Program-made: the position numbers and the translations under genes
The notes under the pieces: generated by a model
What the model saw: only the letters and a program-made list of their open reading frames with translations
The model's database searches: none
Told to the model about the DNA's origin: nothing
Part shown: positions 17,685-27,751 of the stretch, piece by piece
Layout: every line of letters begins with the position of its first letter
Position numbering within the stretch: position 1 is the stretch's first letter
NCBI RefSeq assembly: GCF_009827595.1
Contig: NZ_WTYT01000005.1
Coordinates: 248,001 to 312,000 of the forward strand
Origin: Altericroceibacterium endophyticum
Lineage (GTDB): Bacteria; Pseudomonadota; Alphaproteobacteria; Sphingomonadales; Sphingomonadaceae
DNA length: 64,000 nt
Reading direction: 5' to 3'

Positions 17685-18647
17685 TCAGCCCTGATAGAGC
17701 ATAGCCACATCGCAGCGGGCATAGCGCGCGCCATAGCGGTCCATAATTCTGAAATCATGGACGAAGCCCAGCTTTTCATAGAGATGAATCGCGGCACCGC
17801 AGGCGCTGTTGGTCAGCAAATACAACTCTTGCGCGCCGAGTTGCTGCGCACGGTCAATAGCCGCAGCGAGCAGAAATTCTCCGGCCTTGAGCCCTCGCGC
17901 GGCTGATACCACACCCATTTTGGTGAGTTCAAAACTGTCCGGACCGGTTTTTCGCAAGGCGCAGGTGCCGATCACGCCCAGTTCCGGTGCCTCGACGAAC
18001 AGAATATCTCCACCCGGCTGAATGATCGCCTCATCGGGATGGTCGAGCACTTCCCGGTCAGCATCCTCCACCGTGAACATCTCGCCGATCCATTCCAGAT
18101 TTATGTCGCGGAAATAGGGGCGCGTTTCTTCGTCATATTCACGCAAACGCAGCGCTCTGGAATGATGGCAAGGCCCATATTCACCAAGCGACTTATCAGC
18201 CAGCTTGGCTTCGATAGCGCTAATCTGTTCGCAGAAAATTTCCGGTGCAATCGGGCAAATTTCATCCATAGCAGCCCGGAAGCGCGGCCAGATCAACGCC
18301 TTGGCACGCGCCATGACTCCCTCCCCGGCCAAGGTAAGCGAAGCGAGGCGGCGCCTTTGATCAGTAGCCCCTTCGATCTGCACCAACCCCATATCCACCA
18401 ATTGCGCGACATTGCGCGTAACCCCCGGCTGGCTCATGCCAATGGCCTCAGCAAGCTCTCCAATCAGCATGGCTTTCCGGTCGAGCGCGGCCAGCACCGG
18501 CATCTGGCCCGGCTGCACACCAAGTTGCACTTCGGCGAGGACATCCGCTGCATCGCTCTGCAAGCGCTCCGACAGCCGTTTCAACCGACTGCCCAAAAAA
18601 ACGGGTCCGAGATCTGCCAATACGTCCACTAGACGACTCCATAACAC
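17685..18647 (-). CDS. MarR-type regulator fused to GNAT acetyltransferase
   Basis: 320 residues. The N-terminal 150 form a MarR-like winged helix with the recognition region IGMSQPGVTRNVAQLVDMGL. The C-terminal 150 form a GNAT acetyltransferase with an acetyl-CoA loop region (RGLKAGEFLLAAAI) and a final block AAIHLYEKLGF. Such HTH-GNAT fusions are common in bacteria and may acetylate a small molecule that also controls DNA binding. The start is GTG 18647, overlapping a possible operator. A second GTG at codon 7 is an alternative. Confidence 0.85.
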   Translation of the reverse strand: MLWSRLVDVLADLGPVFLGSRLKRLSERLQSDAADVLAEVQLGVQPGQMPVLAALDRKAMLIGELAEAIGMSQPGVTRNVAQLVDMGLVQIEGATDQRRRLASLTLAGEGVMARAKALIWPRFRAAMDEICPIAPEIFCEQISAIEAKLADKSLGEYGPCHHSRALRLREYDEETRPYFRDINLEWIGEMFTVEDADREVLDHPDEAIIQPGGDILFVEAPELGVIGTCALRKTGPDSFELTKMGVVSAARGLKAGEFLLAAAIDRAQQLGAQELYLLTNSACGAAIHLYEKLGFVHDFRIMDRYGARYARCDVAMLYQG

Positions 18648-18664
18648 ATTATATAACTGGTTAT
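18641..18664. promoter_or_regulatory. Candidate operator of the MarR-GNAT gene
   Basis: The AT-rich imperfect inverted repeat ATAACACA...CTGGTTAT centres on TTATATAA and overlaps the GTG start. This fits autoregulation by the gene's own MarR domain. Confidence 0.35.
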
Positions 18665-18715
18665 GAGCTTCTTAGGGAACACCCGCGCTCCACGAAAGAG
18701 GCAGCGTCCAAAATT

Positions 18716-18750
18716 ATTGCCCGCTCACCCCGAGGAGGGTGGCGGGCAAT
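18716..18750 (-). terminator. Terminator of clpX
   Basis: ATTGCCCGC pairs with GCGGGCAAT and CACCC with GGGTG around a six-base loop. The reverse strand continues AATAATTTTGG. Confidence 0.75.
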
Positions 18751-18809
18751 ATGGGCCGCACCAAGAGGCGCGGCCAACCGATCCCAAGGACCGGTCTAGA
18801 ATAAGACGA

Positions 18810-20075
18810 TCAGGCCGCTTCTTCCGCCTGATCCTTGTCCCCCATCACGCGGACGGGTTCCTTGCGCCCTGCGACCACTTCGGCATCAACCACCACTTCC
18901 GTGACGCCTTCCATGCTCGGCAGATCGAACATCGTATCAAGCAGCAATCCTTCAACGATGGACCGCAATCCACGCGCGCCGGTTTTGCGCTCAATCGCCT
19001 TCTTGGCGATGGATTCAAGCGCTTCCGACGTGAAGGTCAGTTCCACATCTTCGAGAGTGAACAGCTTCTGATATTGCTTGACCAGCGCGTTTCTCGGCTC
19101 GGAAAGGATCTTGACCAGAGCTTCGATATCGAGATCGTTGAGCGTTGCGATAACCGGCAGACGGCCAACAAATTCAGGGATCAACCCGAATTTGAGCAGA
19201 TCCTCGGGTTCGCATTTCTCAAGCAGCTCACCCACCCGGCGCTTATCCGGATCGGCCACATGGGCGCCGAAACCGATTGAACGCTTCTGCAGGCGATCGG
19301 CGATCACCTTTTCAAGACCGGCAAAGGCACCGCCGCAGATGAAGAGGATATTGGTCGTATCCACCTGCAGGAATTCCTGCTGCGGATGCTTGCGCCCACC
19401 CTGCGGGGGAACGGAAGCGGTGGTGCCTTCCATCAGCTTGAGCAGTGCCTGCTGCACGCCTTCACCCGACACGTCACGGGTGATGGAGGGGTTTTCCGCC
19501 TTGCGCGTGATCTTGTCGATCTCGTCAATATAGACGATGCCGTGCTGCGCCTTTTCGACATTGTAGTCGGAAGATTGCAGCAGCTTGAGAATGATGTTTT
19601 CAACATCCTCACCCACATAACCGGCTTCGGTCAGTGTGGTGGCATCTGCCATGGTGAACGGCACATCGAATGTGCGCGCCAGCGTCTGGGCCAGCAATGT
19701 CTTGCCCGAACCCGTGGGGCCAACCAGCAGGATATTCGATTTGGCGAGTTCAACCTCGTCCGACTTGCCCGAATGTTTCAGCCGTTTGTAATGGTTGTGC
19801 ACGGCGACGGCGAGAACGCGCTTGGCGCGGTCCTGCCCGATAACATAATCGTTCAGCGTTTCGAAAATGTCCCTCGGGGTCGGAACGCCGCCATCCTTCT
19901 TGCCCGCCAGGCCACCTTTGGTTTCCTCGCGGATGATGTCGTTGCAAAGCTCCACGCATTCATCGCAGATGAAGACGGTCGGCCCGGCAATGAGTTTACG
20001 TACCTCATGCTGGGACTTGCCGCAGAAGCTGCAATAAAGGGTGCTTTTGGAGTCCGATCCACTCAATTTGGTCAT
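18810..20075 (-). CDS. clpX: ATP-dependent Clp protease ATPase subunit ClpX
   Basis: 421 residues. The zinc-binding domain has C15, C18, C37 and C40. The AAA+ domain has Walker A GPTGSGKT (119-126), Walker B VYIDEIDK (D184, E185) and the sensor/arginine region after 300. ClpX unfolds tagged proteins and feeds them into ClpP. In alphaproteobacteria its substrates include CtrA, which links it to the ChpT relay encoded at 8.1 kb. It follows clpP on the same strand after 192 bp. Confidence 0.97.
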   Translation of the reverse strand: MTKLSGSDSKSTLYCSFCGKSQHEVRKLIAGPTVFICDECVELCNDIIREETKGGLAGKKDGGVPTPRDIFETLNDYVIGQDRAKRVLAVAVHNHYKRLKHSGKSDEVELAKSNILLVGPTGSGKTLLAQTLARTFDVPFTMADATTLTEAGYVGEDVENIILKLLQSSDYNVEKAQHGIVYIDEIDKITRKAENPSITRDVSGEGVQQALLKLMEGTTASVPPQGGRKHPQQEFLQVDTTNILFICGGAFAGLEKVIADRLQKRSIGFGAHVADPDKRRVGELLEKCEPEDLLKFGLIPEFVGRLPVIATLNDLDIEALVKILSEPRNALVKQYQKLFTLEDVELTFTSEALESIAKKAIERKTGARGLRSIVEGLLLDTMFDLPSMEGVTEVVVDAEVVAGRKEPVRVMGDKDQAEEAA

Positions 20076-20267
20076 GCCTTATTCCTGTCCTCCCCTACGG
20101 AGTCGCAAAGAAGGTTCATGGGGAGAGTGTAACTCCCCATGACTCAATATCAATCGGGCGACCCTAAAACTGTCAGACTTGCTCCAGCCTGAAACATTAG
20201 GGTTGCCAAAGTACTAAGCCGATTTTCGGCATAAATGCCGATCCGGTTATAGCACTTAGCCGGGCGA

Positions 20268-20972
20268 TTATTCCGGTGCGCCGCCCGATCCGCTCTCGTC
20301 ACCGATGTGGTCGGCATCCGGGCGGGTTTCGAAAACCTTGTCCACAAGGCCAAACTTCATCGCTTCATCCGCTTCGAGGAAGGTGTCGCGATCCAGCGCC
20401 TTTTCAATGTCGGTCAGGCTCTGACCGGTATATTTCACATACAGATCATTCATCCGCCGGCGAATGCGGAGGATTTCCTTGGCCTGGATTTCGATATCCG
20501 AAGCCATGCCCTGTGCACCGCCAGAGGGCTGATGCACCATGATCCGCGCATTGGGGAGCGCGATGCGCATGCCGGGCTCACCTGCGGCAAGCAGGAAGCT
20601 GCCCATGGATGCCGCCTGCCCCACGCAAACCGTGCTGACGCGCGGCTTGATATAGGCCATCGTATCATGGATCGCCATGCCGGCCGTCACCACACCACCG
20701 GGCGAATTGATATACATGCTGATCGGTTTGGAGGGGTTTTCGCTCTCCAGAAACAGCAGCTGAGCCACGATCAGCGACGCCATATTGTCTTCCACCGGAC
20801 CGGTGACGAAGACGATACGTTCGCGCAGAAGGCGGCTGAAAATGTCAAAGCTGCGTTCACCGCGGCTGGTGCTCTCCACCACGACCGGCACCAGCGCGCC
20901 GGTTACGGGGTCACGTTGGAACTGGCCCTGTGCGCCATAAGTTTCACCGGCAGAGCCGAACAGATCGATCAT
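20268..20972 (-). CDS. clpP: ATP-dependent Clp protease proteolytic subunit ClpP
   Basis: 234 residues. The catalytic triad aligns as S122 (GQAASMGS), H147 (MVHQPSGG) and D196 (DRDTF), each shifted by 25 from the E. coli numbering because of a longer N-terminus. It forms the double-heptamer protease chamber used by ClpX and ClpA. The 192 bp before clpX holds a loose ACCCTAA/TTAGGGT inverted repeat but no convincing terminator, so co-transcription is possible. Confidence 0.97.
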   Translation of the reverse strand: MIDLFGSAGETYGAQGQFQRDPVTGALVPVVVESTSRGERSFDIFSRLLRERIVFVTGPVEDNMASLIVAQLLFLESENPSKPISMYINSPGGVVTAGMAIHDTMAYIKPRVSTVCVGQAASMGSFLLAAGEPGMRIALPNARIMVHQPSGGAQGMASDIEIQAKEILRIRRRMNDLYVKYTGQSLTDIEKALDRDTFLEADEAMKFGLVDKVFETRPDADHIGDESGSGGAPE

Positions 20973-21080
20973 GGAATTCCTCTTGTCTTGACTGACGCCC
21001 TATGTCGCGTTTGTAGGCGCGATGTTCAAGGGGATTAACCCGTGACAGACATTCTCGTTGTTTTCCCCTAAACCCTTAGC

Positions 21081-21590
21081 ATGGCTATGACATCATATTT
21101 TCCGTTCGTTCTCGCGGCGACAATTCTCAGTGCAGCACCCGCTGCAGCGGCTGCGCTGCCCGACACTGAGGCATCGGCGTCAGACAATTCCTCTCCCGAT
21201 GCATCCGCGCCGCAATGCCCCGGCAGGACAACGATAGAAATCAATGAATGCCTGTATCAGGACTTCGAAACCGCGGATGCAGAACGAAAACGCTATGCCT
21301 CTGCCGCACTGAAGCGGATGAAAGACAGTGCAAGCGAATTTTCCGATGCAATGGAGGCAGAGGCGCCCGGCGCGTTTCTCGCTGCGGAAAAAGCGTGGGA
21401 AGACTATCGCGAGCATGAATGCGGTGCGCTGTATTATTACTGGAGCAGCGGGACCATCCGCGGGGCCATGAACCTGACCTGCCGCATCGCTCTGACACGT
21501 CAGAGAACGCATGTCATCTGGCAGAACTGGCTCACATTTCCCGATGGCAGCACGCCCATAATGCCCGAACCGAAAGTAACGCTCCCGTGA
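21081..21590 (+). CDS. LprI/DUF1311-family periplasmic protein
   Basis: 169 residues. A signal peptide covers about 1-25 (ending AAAAALP) and a Ser/Asp-rich linker follows. The domain has the cysteine and tryptophan pattern of the lysozyme-inhibitor LprI family: INECLYQDF, W-E-D-Y-R-E-H-E-C, SGTIRGAMNLTC and a T-R-Q-R-T ending. LprI of Mycobacterium inhibits lysozyme, but most DUF1311 proteins are uncharacterised. The exported location is clear; the function is inferred only from the family. Confidence 0.75.
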   Translation: MAMTSYFPFVLAATILSAAPAAAAALPDTEASASDNSSPDASAPQCPGRTTIEINECLYQDFETADAERKRYASAALKRMKDSASEFSDAMEAEAPGAFLAAEKAWEDYREHECGALYYYWSSGTIRGAMNLTCRIALTRQRTHVIWQNWLTFPDGSTPIMPEPKVTLP

Positions 21591-21675
21591 AAGAGCCAGC
21601 AATGCTCGCACTGGCGGAACCTTTGACTGCCTGCCAGCCTTTCACCCCTGCAAAGGCGCAGAGGGGGCGGGCCTG

Positions 21676-23028
21676 ATGGATCCACGGATTTTTGGTTTTG
21701 TGATGGTGGGCTTCGGGCTGATCTTTGCGGTCGGTCTGGAACGGTTGCTGGCGCGGACCCATTGGCTGTCCCTTCCCATCATTTATGTGGGCGTCGGTTA
21801 CGCGATTTTCTCGCTGCCACTGGGCATGCCCGACCTTAATCCGGTGCATGATGGTTTTGACGCCGTCACGCTGGAGCTGGTGACCGAATTCATCGTCATC
21901 GTCTCGCTCATGGCGGCAGGGATTGCCATCGACCGCCCGCTGAACTGGAGCAATTGGAAACAGGTCTGGCCGCTCCTCGCCATCACCATGCCGCTGACCA
22001 TCGCCGGGGTTGCGCTGTGGGGCTGGTGGATGATGGGTCTGGCCCCCGCCGCCGCGATCCTGCTTGGCGCTGCCCTCGCCCCCACAGACCCGGTTCTGGC
22101 CCGCAGCGTGCAGGTGGGACCACCTGGCGAGAAAAAGCGTCATGACGTGCGCTTCAGCCTGACGGTGGAAGCCGGACTGAATGACGGGCTGGCCTTCCCC
22201 TTCACCTATCTCGCCATTGCTGCCGTGAGCATGACCTCAATCGGCGGCTGGACGCTGCAATGGTTTGCGGTCAGCGGCGTCTGGGCCATTGTCGCCGGGG
22301 TTACGGTTGGCTGGCTGGTGGGTCGGGCCGGGGCCTGGTATGTCTTCGAACGCGGCGCTGATGGCGTGCAGGACGAAGAGGACGTGTCGATTGGTGACTA
22401 TAACACCAGCGAAGGACTGATCGTTCTGGGCACCTTGCTGCTCGCTTATGGACTGGCCGAATTGATCGAGGGCTATGGCTTCATCGCGGTATTCGTGGGT
22501 GCCGTGACCACCCGGCAGCGCGAAAACAAAAGCCGCTATCACCAGATATCCCATCATTTCATCGACCAGATCGAAAAGATCGTGCTGGTGATGGTGCTGT
22601 TCGCCTTTGGCGGGATGCTCGCCGGCGGGGTGCTGGACGGGCTGAACTGGCCCACTGCAATTATGGCGCTATTGCTCATCTTCCTCATCCGGCCGCTGAG
22701 CGGATTGCTGGGGGAGAGCCTCAACCACCTGCCCTTCAAAGGGAAGCTGGCCGTGTCCTTCCTCGGCATTCGCGGCATGGGGTCGATCTATTATCTCGCT
22801 TATGCCCAGAATCACGGCGAATTCGGCCAGCTGGACATGCTGTGGGCCGGGATATCCTTTGCCATCCTCATCTCGATCGTGGTGCATGGCGTGACCACCA
22901 CCCGCTTCATGCGCAGTGTCGAGGATGTGGGCGCCCATCTCCACCGCGGTGCGGATGAGGATATCGCCTATCTCACCCCCGATGGGCTCAAAGCGAGCAC
23001 GGATGAAGAGCGCAGCGGTAAAGACTGA
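21676..23028 (+). CDS. CPA1-type Na+(K+)/H+ antiporter
   Basis: 450 residues with 11-12 membrane helices. The conserved ion-binding segment GAALAPTDPVLARSV and a later LNDGLAFPF place it in the monovalent cation:proton antiporter-1 family (NhaP-like). A cytosolic loop (about 220-250) is rich in Asp and Glu. The C-terminus is short and lacks a TrkA-C or cNMP domain. It is not the same family as the NhaA at 2.9 kb, so the organism has at least two antiporter types for salt and pH balance. Confidence 0.85.
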   Translation: MDPRIFGFVMVGFGLIFAVGLERLLARTHWLSLPIIYVGVGYAIFSLPLGMPDLNPVHDGFDAVTLELVTEFIVIVSLMAAGIAIDRPLNWSNWKQVWPLLAITMPLTIAGVALWGWWMMGLAPAAAILLGAALAPTDPVLARSVQVGPPGEKKRHDVRFSLTVEAGLNDGLAFPFTYLAIAAVSMTSIGGWTLQWFAVSGVWAIVAGVTVGWLVGRAGAWYVFERGADGVQDEEDVSIGDYNTSEGLIVLGTLLLAYGLAELIEGYGFIAVFVGAVTTRQRENKSRYHQISHHFIDQIEKIVLVMVLFAFGGMLAGGVLDGLNWPTAIMALLLIFLIRPLSGLLGESLNHLPFKGKLAVSFLGIRGMGSIYYLAYAQNHGEFGQLDMLWAGISFAILISIVVHGVTTTRFMRSVEDVGAHLHRGADEDIAYLTPDGLKASTDEERSGKD

Positions 23029-23058
23029 TCACGAGGAGGAACGGAACCTTCTCCCCCC

Positions 23059-23430
23059 CTACTCCGGCATGGAACTATTGGAGGGTGATGGGCTGCGCCT
23101 CCGTTCCGCTTCGATTTCCCGCTGAAGAAAATAGTTCAAAGCCGTCCTGATCGTGGCGATGGCCGCGAGCTTGCCGATTTCAGCCCAACTCGGCGCCACT
23201 GCGGTACGCAGGATGTCCGCGCCGAGCAGCAATTCCAGCGCGAGCGCCAGCCATTGGCCAAGCTGCAAGCGAATCGCTTCACGGCCCTCTCGCGCCGTTC
23301 CCCGCCGATATAATCGCCCGATAAGGTGGAAGACCGCCTCACCCACTGCATAGGCCACCAGCAAGGCGGCGATCGCTTCTACGGCCAGCGAAATGGCCAG
23401 CGTGAACTCCTGAACCCAATTCTCGATCAT
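23059..23430 (-). CDS. DUF1622 small membrane protein
   Basis: 123 residues with two to three membrane helices (about 12-40, 60-78 and 82-100). The motif RLQLGQWLALALELLLGADIL is diagnostic of DUF1622 proteins (block given: LGQWLALALELLLGADIL). Function is unknown. It converges with the antiporter gene. Confidence 0.82.
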   Translation of the reverse strand: MIENWVQEFTLAISLAVEAIAALLVAYAVGEAVFHLIGRLYRRGTAREGREAIRLQLGQWLALALELLLGADILRTAVAPSWAEIGKLAAIATIRTALNYFLQREIEAERRRSPSPSNSSMPE

Positions 23431-23499
23431 GGGCTATCAATCCCGGCTGTTTCGTCCCGTTCCCCAAATGCGCCGCCGCGCAAAGCCGAAGCGGACAGC

Positions 23500-23537
23500 A
23501 AAAGGCCCGCTGCACGGAACCGTGCAGCGGGCCTTTC
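23500..23537 (-). terminator. Terminator of tig
   Basis: AAAGGCCCGCTGCACGG pairs perfectly with CCGTGCAGCGGGCCTTT around a two-base loop. Flanking A and T runs make it usable in both directions; it also lies after the DUF1622 gene start region. Confidence 0.88.
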
Positions 23538-23561
23538 AAACTTTACGCTCTCAAGAGCGGC

Positions 23562-25229
23562 TTATTTGTCGTCAGCCGCCTTCTTGGTGGCTGCAGCCTT
23601 GGCCGGAGCCTTCTTCTTGGCCGGAGCCTTCTTGGCAGCAGGCTTTGCTTCGGCGGCATCGCCAGCCTTGGCCGGAGCCTTCTTCTTCGCCGGGGCCTTC
23701 TTGGCAGCAGGCTTTGCTTCGGCCGCATCATCAGCCTTGGTTGCCGCGGCTTTCTTAGCCGGAGCCTTCTTCTTGGCTGCGGGCTTATCCTCGGCCTTAT
23801 CAGCTTTGGCGTCATCAGCCTTCGCGTCGTCAGCCTTCTTGGCCGGAGCCTTTTTCTTCGCCGGAGCCTTCTTCTTGGCGGCGGGCTTCGCTTCTTCGCC
23901 TTCTTCGGCTTCGATCGCGGCTTCCAGTTCCTCACGCGTTACTTCGCGTTCGGTCACTTCAGCCTTTTCGAAGAGGAAGTCGACGACCTTGTCTTCATAA
24001 AGCGGCGCGCGCAGCTGGGCCTGAGCCATGGGTTCGCGCTGCACATATTCCACGAAACGCTGACGGTCTTCTGGGCGATATTGCTGAGCAGCCTGCTGCA
24101 CCAGCATCTGCATTTCCTGATTGGAAACTTCGACCCCGTTGGCCTGGCCGATTTCCGAAAGCAGCAGGCCGAGGCGCACACGGCGTTCGGCGATCTTGCG
24201 GTAATCGTCCTTCTCGGCTTCGATTTCCTTCATCGCGTCTTCGGGATTTTCTTCCTTCGCGGCTTCAGCCTGCAGCTGCTGCCAGATCTGGTCGAATTCG
24301 GCATCCACCATGCTCGGCGGCACGGGGAAATCATAATCCGCAGCCAGCGTGTCGAGCAGCTGACGCTTCATCTGCGTACGGGTCAGGCCGGCAGTTTCCT
24401 GCTCCAGCTGGCCGCGCAGCAATTCCTTCAGCTTGTCGAGGCTTTCAAGGCCCAGCGACGTGGCGAAGTCATCATCCAGCTTGGTTTCAGCTTCGACCTT
24501 CACCTGCTTGACGGTGACGTCGAATTCGGCGTCCTTGCCCTTCAGATGCTCAGCCGGGTAATCGGCGGGGAAAGTAACCGTGATGGTCTTTTCATCACCC
24601 GTCTTCACGCCGGTCAGCTGTTCTTCAAAGCCCGGGATGAACTGACCGGAACCAATGACCAGCGCAGCGTCTTCAGCCTTGCCACCTTCGAATTCCTCGC
24701 CATCAACACGGCCGACGAAATCGATGATCAGCTGATTGCCTTCAGCTGCCTTCTTCGTCTTGGCCGCATCCTTGTAGCTCTTCTGGTTCTCGGCAATCTT
24801 GCCCAGCGATTCGTCCAGCGCTTCATCGGTGACGGCAACGGTCAGCTTTTCGAGCTTGAGACCTTCGATCGAAGGCGCTTCGATGTCCGGCAGCACTTCC
24901 AGATCGACGGTGACCACGGCATCCTTGCCCTGCTCATATCCGGTTTCCAGATCGACTTGCGGCTGCAGCGCGGGGCGCAGCTTCTTTTCGCGCATCAGAT
25001 TATCGACCGATTCGCGCAGCGCATTGTTCAGCGCTTCGGAATGGAGCGCCTCGCCATGCATCTTGCGCACAAGATTGGCGGGAACTTTACCGGGACGGAA
25101 GCCAGGCATCCGCACCTGGGGTGCAGCTTTCTTTACCTCGCTATCGATCCGCGCTTCAATATCAGCAGCCGGAACGGTCAGCTTATAGCCGCGCTTCAGG
25201 CCTTCATTCGTGGTTTCGACGATTTGCAT
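23562..25229 (-). CDS. tig: Trigger factor with Lys/Ala/Pro-rich tail
   Basis: 555 residues against about 430 for E. coli. The ribosome-binding loop GFRPGKVP lies near residue 45, the FKBP-type prolyl isomerase domain is at about 150-245, and the helical chaperone arms run to about 440. The last 109 residues are a histone-H1-like tail built from AKKKAPAKK units with Asp/Glu-containing spacers. Trigger factor binds nascent chains at the ribosome exit. The basic tail could add RNA or ribosome contacts; that is inference. A perfect hairpin terminator follows. Confidence 0.95.
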   Translation of the reverse strand: MQIVETTNEGLKRGYKLTVPAADIEARIDSEVKKAAPQVRMPGFRPGKVPANLVRKMHGEALHSEALNNALRESVDNLMREKKLRPALQPQVDLETGYEQGKDAVVTVDLEVLPDIEAPSIEGLKLEKLTVAVTDEALDESLGKIAENQKSYKDAAKTKKAAEGNQLIIDFVGRVDGEEFEGGKAEDAALVIGSGQFIPGFEEQLTGVKTGDEKTITVTFPADYPAEHLKGKDAEFDVTVKQVKVEAETKLDDDFATSLGLESLDKLKELLRGQLEQETAGLTRTQMKRQLLDTLAADYDFPVPPSMVDAEFDQIWQQLQAEAAKEENPEDAMKEIEAEKDDYRKIAERRVRLGLLLSEIGQANGVEVSNQEMQMLVQQAAQQYRPEDRQRFVEYVQREPMAQAQLRAPLYEDKVVDFLFEKAEVTEREVTREELEAAIEAEEGEEAKPAAKKKAPAKKKAPAKKADDAKADDAKADKAEDKPAAKKKAPAKKAAATKADDAAEAKPAAKKAPAKKKAPAKAGDAAEAKPAAKKAPAKKKAPAKAAATKKAADDK

Positions 25230-25273
25230 TCTGTGCCTTCCAAACTTGACCCAGCCCCCGAGATGTCAGGAAC

Positions 25274-25358
<85 letters not shown>

Positions 25359-25516
25359 AGCCTGACTAAAACTTCACAGGCCAATACCTGCCAAACAGGG
25401 AGCCGCCCTTATAAGCGCAGGACAGAAAGGGCAAGCGAAACGGCCAATTGATCCGCATAAATGGAACAGTGAGGCGGGACGAAACGTTGATCCAGCATAA
25501 TTTGAGGACAAAATCC

Positions 25517-25843
25517 ATGGCGCATGATGACTATTCCGAAAACGACTACCGCGAACCCCACCTTCCCCCGGGCACCCCGCCGGTGATCGACAAGAATGCC
25601 GATCCGGAGGAAGCCGCCACGCTGACCGATGACAAGGGCGACAGCGACTTTCCCGGCAAACATCCGGCAGAATTCCAGCGCGGGCTGGAGGATGACAGCA
25701 TCAATCCGGGTGACACACCTGATGAGGCACCGCCGGGGCCTGGGGACAAGATCGACACGGACACGCCCAGCGAAATCGAAATCGGGGGTGGCAAAACACC
25801 CGCCAAAGAGGGCAAACCCGGCGGCGTAACGCCATCCAAATAA
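25517..25843 (+). CDS. Acidic proline-rich hypothetical protein
   Basis: 108 residues from ATG 25517, with GAGGA eight bases before. The composition is extreme: Asp, Glu, Pro and Gly dominate, and there is no hydrophobic core, so it is probably intrinsically disordered and cytosolic. I do not recognise a family. The codon pattern is that of the chromosome, and the DUF3297 gene follows after 56 bp on the same strand. Confidence 0.6.
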   Translation: MAHDDYSENDYREPHLPPGTPPVIDKNADPEEAATLTDDKGDSDFPGKHPAEFQRGLEDDSINPGDTPDEAPPGPGDKIDTDTPSEIEIGGGKTPAKEGKPGGVTPSK

Positions 25844-25899
25844 ACCGGCATACGATCCGGCAATTGATTTTCTTCTTCAATGGTGGCTAAGCGCGCGAC

Positions 25900-26217
25900 A
25901 TGACAGACGAAAACACCCAAGATACGCCCAAGAGCCCAGAAACACCGGCCGGCAACGATGTCCCGCCCGATCATCTGGCCATCAATCCGCGCAGTGACCA
26001 TTTCGATGCTGACGTCCTGCAGCGCGGTGTGGGTATCCGCTTCAAAGGTGTGCAACGCACCAATGTGGAAGAATACTGCATTTCCGAAGGCTGGGTGCGG
26101 GTTCAGGCCGGCAAGACGATGGACCGCAAGGGCAACCCCCTCACCATCAAACTCAACGGGCCGGTTGAAGCATGGTTTGAAGATCTCGGCGATGACGCGC
26201 CCGTAGCCAAGGCCTGA
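25900..26217 (+). CDS. DUF3297 family protein
   Basis: 105 residues. The body from residue 24 on, with LAINPRSDHFD, GVGIRFKGVQRTNVEEYCI and DRKGNPLTIKLNGPVE, matches DUF3297, a short conserved family of Proteobacteria with no known function. It has no signal peptide. It sits between the acidic protein and der on the same strand. Confidence 0.82.
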   Translation: MTDENTQDTPKSPETPAGNDVPPDHLAINPRSDHFDADVLQRGVGIRFKGVQRTNVEEYCISEGWVRVQAGKTMDRKGNPLTIKLNGPVEAWFEDLGDDAPVAKA

Positions 26218-26332
26218 TCGCCCCACATCTTCATCACCACCTGTCACATTGAAGGCGCGCTTGCTGCGGTAAATAACCGTGCATGCGCGCTTTTCCTTGC
26301 CAAGTGGCGCGTCCATCTCCAGTTGGCCGTGT

Positions 26333-27751
26333 ATGTCTGCGCGTAAACTCCCCCAAGTCATCATCATCGGCCGGCCCAATGTCGGCAAATCGACGCTGTT
26401 CAACCGGCTCGTGGGCAAAAAGCTCGCGCTGGTGGATGATCAGCCCGGTGTCACCCGTGACCGCCGATTCGGTGAGGCCTATCTGCTGGGCCTCGAATTC
26501 TCCATCGTCGATACGGCGGGCTGGGAAGATGACGATCCCGACAGTTTGCCGGGCCGCATGCGCGCGCAGACCGAAGTTTCGCTGCATGGCGCCGATGTGG
26601 CGCTGTTCGTGTTCGATTCGCGCGCCGGTCTCACCCCGCTGGATGAAGAAATCGCCCATTGGCTGCGCGGACAAGGCGTGCCGGTCATTCTCATTGCCAA
26701 TAAGGCAGAGGGCAAATCGGGCGAAACGGGCATTCTGGAAAGCTATTCGCTCGGCATGGGCGATCCGGTGCCATTTTCGGCCGAACATGGCGAAGGCCTG
26801 GTCGACCTGTTCGAATCGCTTCAGCCGCTGATCGAGCCGCTGCAGGTTCAGGACGAAGCCGAAGCAGCCCATTTTGACGAGGTTGAGGATGAGGACGGCG
26901 GCGCCACCATCGCCCGCTCTGCCCCACTCCATCTCGCCATTGTCGGACGCCCCAATGCGGGCAAATCCACGCTGATCAACCGCTTCCTGCAGGAAGACCG
27001 CCTGCTGACCGGCCCCGAAGCTGGCATCACGCGCGATTCCATCGCGATCGACTGGCAATGGGAAGAACCCAAGACGGGTGAGATGCGCGACATCAAGCTG
27101 GTCGATACGGCCGGCATACGAAAAAAGGCGCGCATCACCGACAAGCTGGAACGCCTCTCTGTCGCCGATGCCCGCCGGGCCGTGGATTATGCCGAAGTCG
27201 TCGTTTTGTTGCTCGACGCCACGCGCGGGCTGGAAACGCAGGATCTCAAGATCGCCAATCTGGTGCTGGAAGAAGGCCGCGCCCTGATGATCGCGATCAA
27301 TAAGTGGGATGTCGCGGAAGGCCCCAGTTCGCTGTTCAATGGCATTCGCTCCGCGCTGGAGGAAGGTCTGGCCCAATTGCGCGGCGTGCCGCTGATCGCC
27401 GTATCGGCCATGACCGGCAAGGGTCTCGACACGCTGCTCACCGCCGCTTTCGACACGCGTGAGGCATGGAGCCGCCGCGTACCGACATCGGGGCTCAATC
27501 GCTGGTTCGACGATGCGCTGGACGCCAACCCGCCCCCTGCCCCCGGCGGCAAGCGGATCAAGCTGCGCTACATCACCCAGATCAAGAGCCGCCCGCCGAC
27601 CTTCGTGATTTTCGGTACCCGGCTTGAGCAATTGCCAACCAGCTATGAACGCTATCTGGTCAACAGCCTGCGCCGCGATCTCGGCTTCGGCGCGGTTCCG
27701 GTGCGGCTGCATCTGCGCAGCGCCAAGAACCCCTACGCGACCAAGAGCTGA
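26333..27751 (+). CDS. der: Ribosome-assembly GTPase Der (EngA)
   Basis: 472 residues from ATG 26333; the frame opens earlier but the family N-terminus is MSARKLPQVIIIGRP. There are two GTPase domains in tandem. The first has the G1 motif GRPNVGKS (13-20) and G3 DTAGW; the second has G1 GRPNAGKS (about 205) and G3 DTAGI. A KH-like domain follows (about 370-472). Der acts in 50S subunit maturation. The start of the next gene overlaps its stop. Confidence 0.95.
   Translation: MSARKLPQVIIIGRPNVGKSTLFNRLVGKKLALVDDQPGVTRDRRFGEAYLLGLEFSIVDTAGWEDDDPDSLPGRMRAQTEVSLHGADVALFVFDSRAGLTPLDEEIAHWLRGQGVPVILIANKAEGKSGETGILESYSLGMGDPVPFSAEHGEGLVDLFESLQPLIEPLQVQDEAEAAHFDEVEDEDGGATIARSAPLHLAIVGRPNAGKSTLINRFLQEDRLLTGPEAGITRDSIAIDWQWEEPKTGEMRDIKLVDTAGIRKKARITDKLERLSVADARRAVDYAEVVVLLLDATRGLETQDLKIANLVLEEGRALMIAINKWDVAEGPSSLFNGIRSALEEGLAQLRGVPLIAVSAMTGKGLDTLLTAAFDTREAWSRRVPTSGLNRWFDDALDANPPPAPGGKRIKLRYITQIKSRPPTFVIFGTRLEQLPTSYERYLVNSLRRDLGFGAVPVRLHLRSAKNPYATKS

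Noticed and set aside
23562-23900. Tandem repeats that could look like a CRISPR or minisatellite
   Set aside because: They encode the regular AKKKAPAKK tail of trigger factor in frame.
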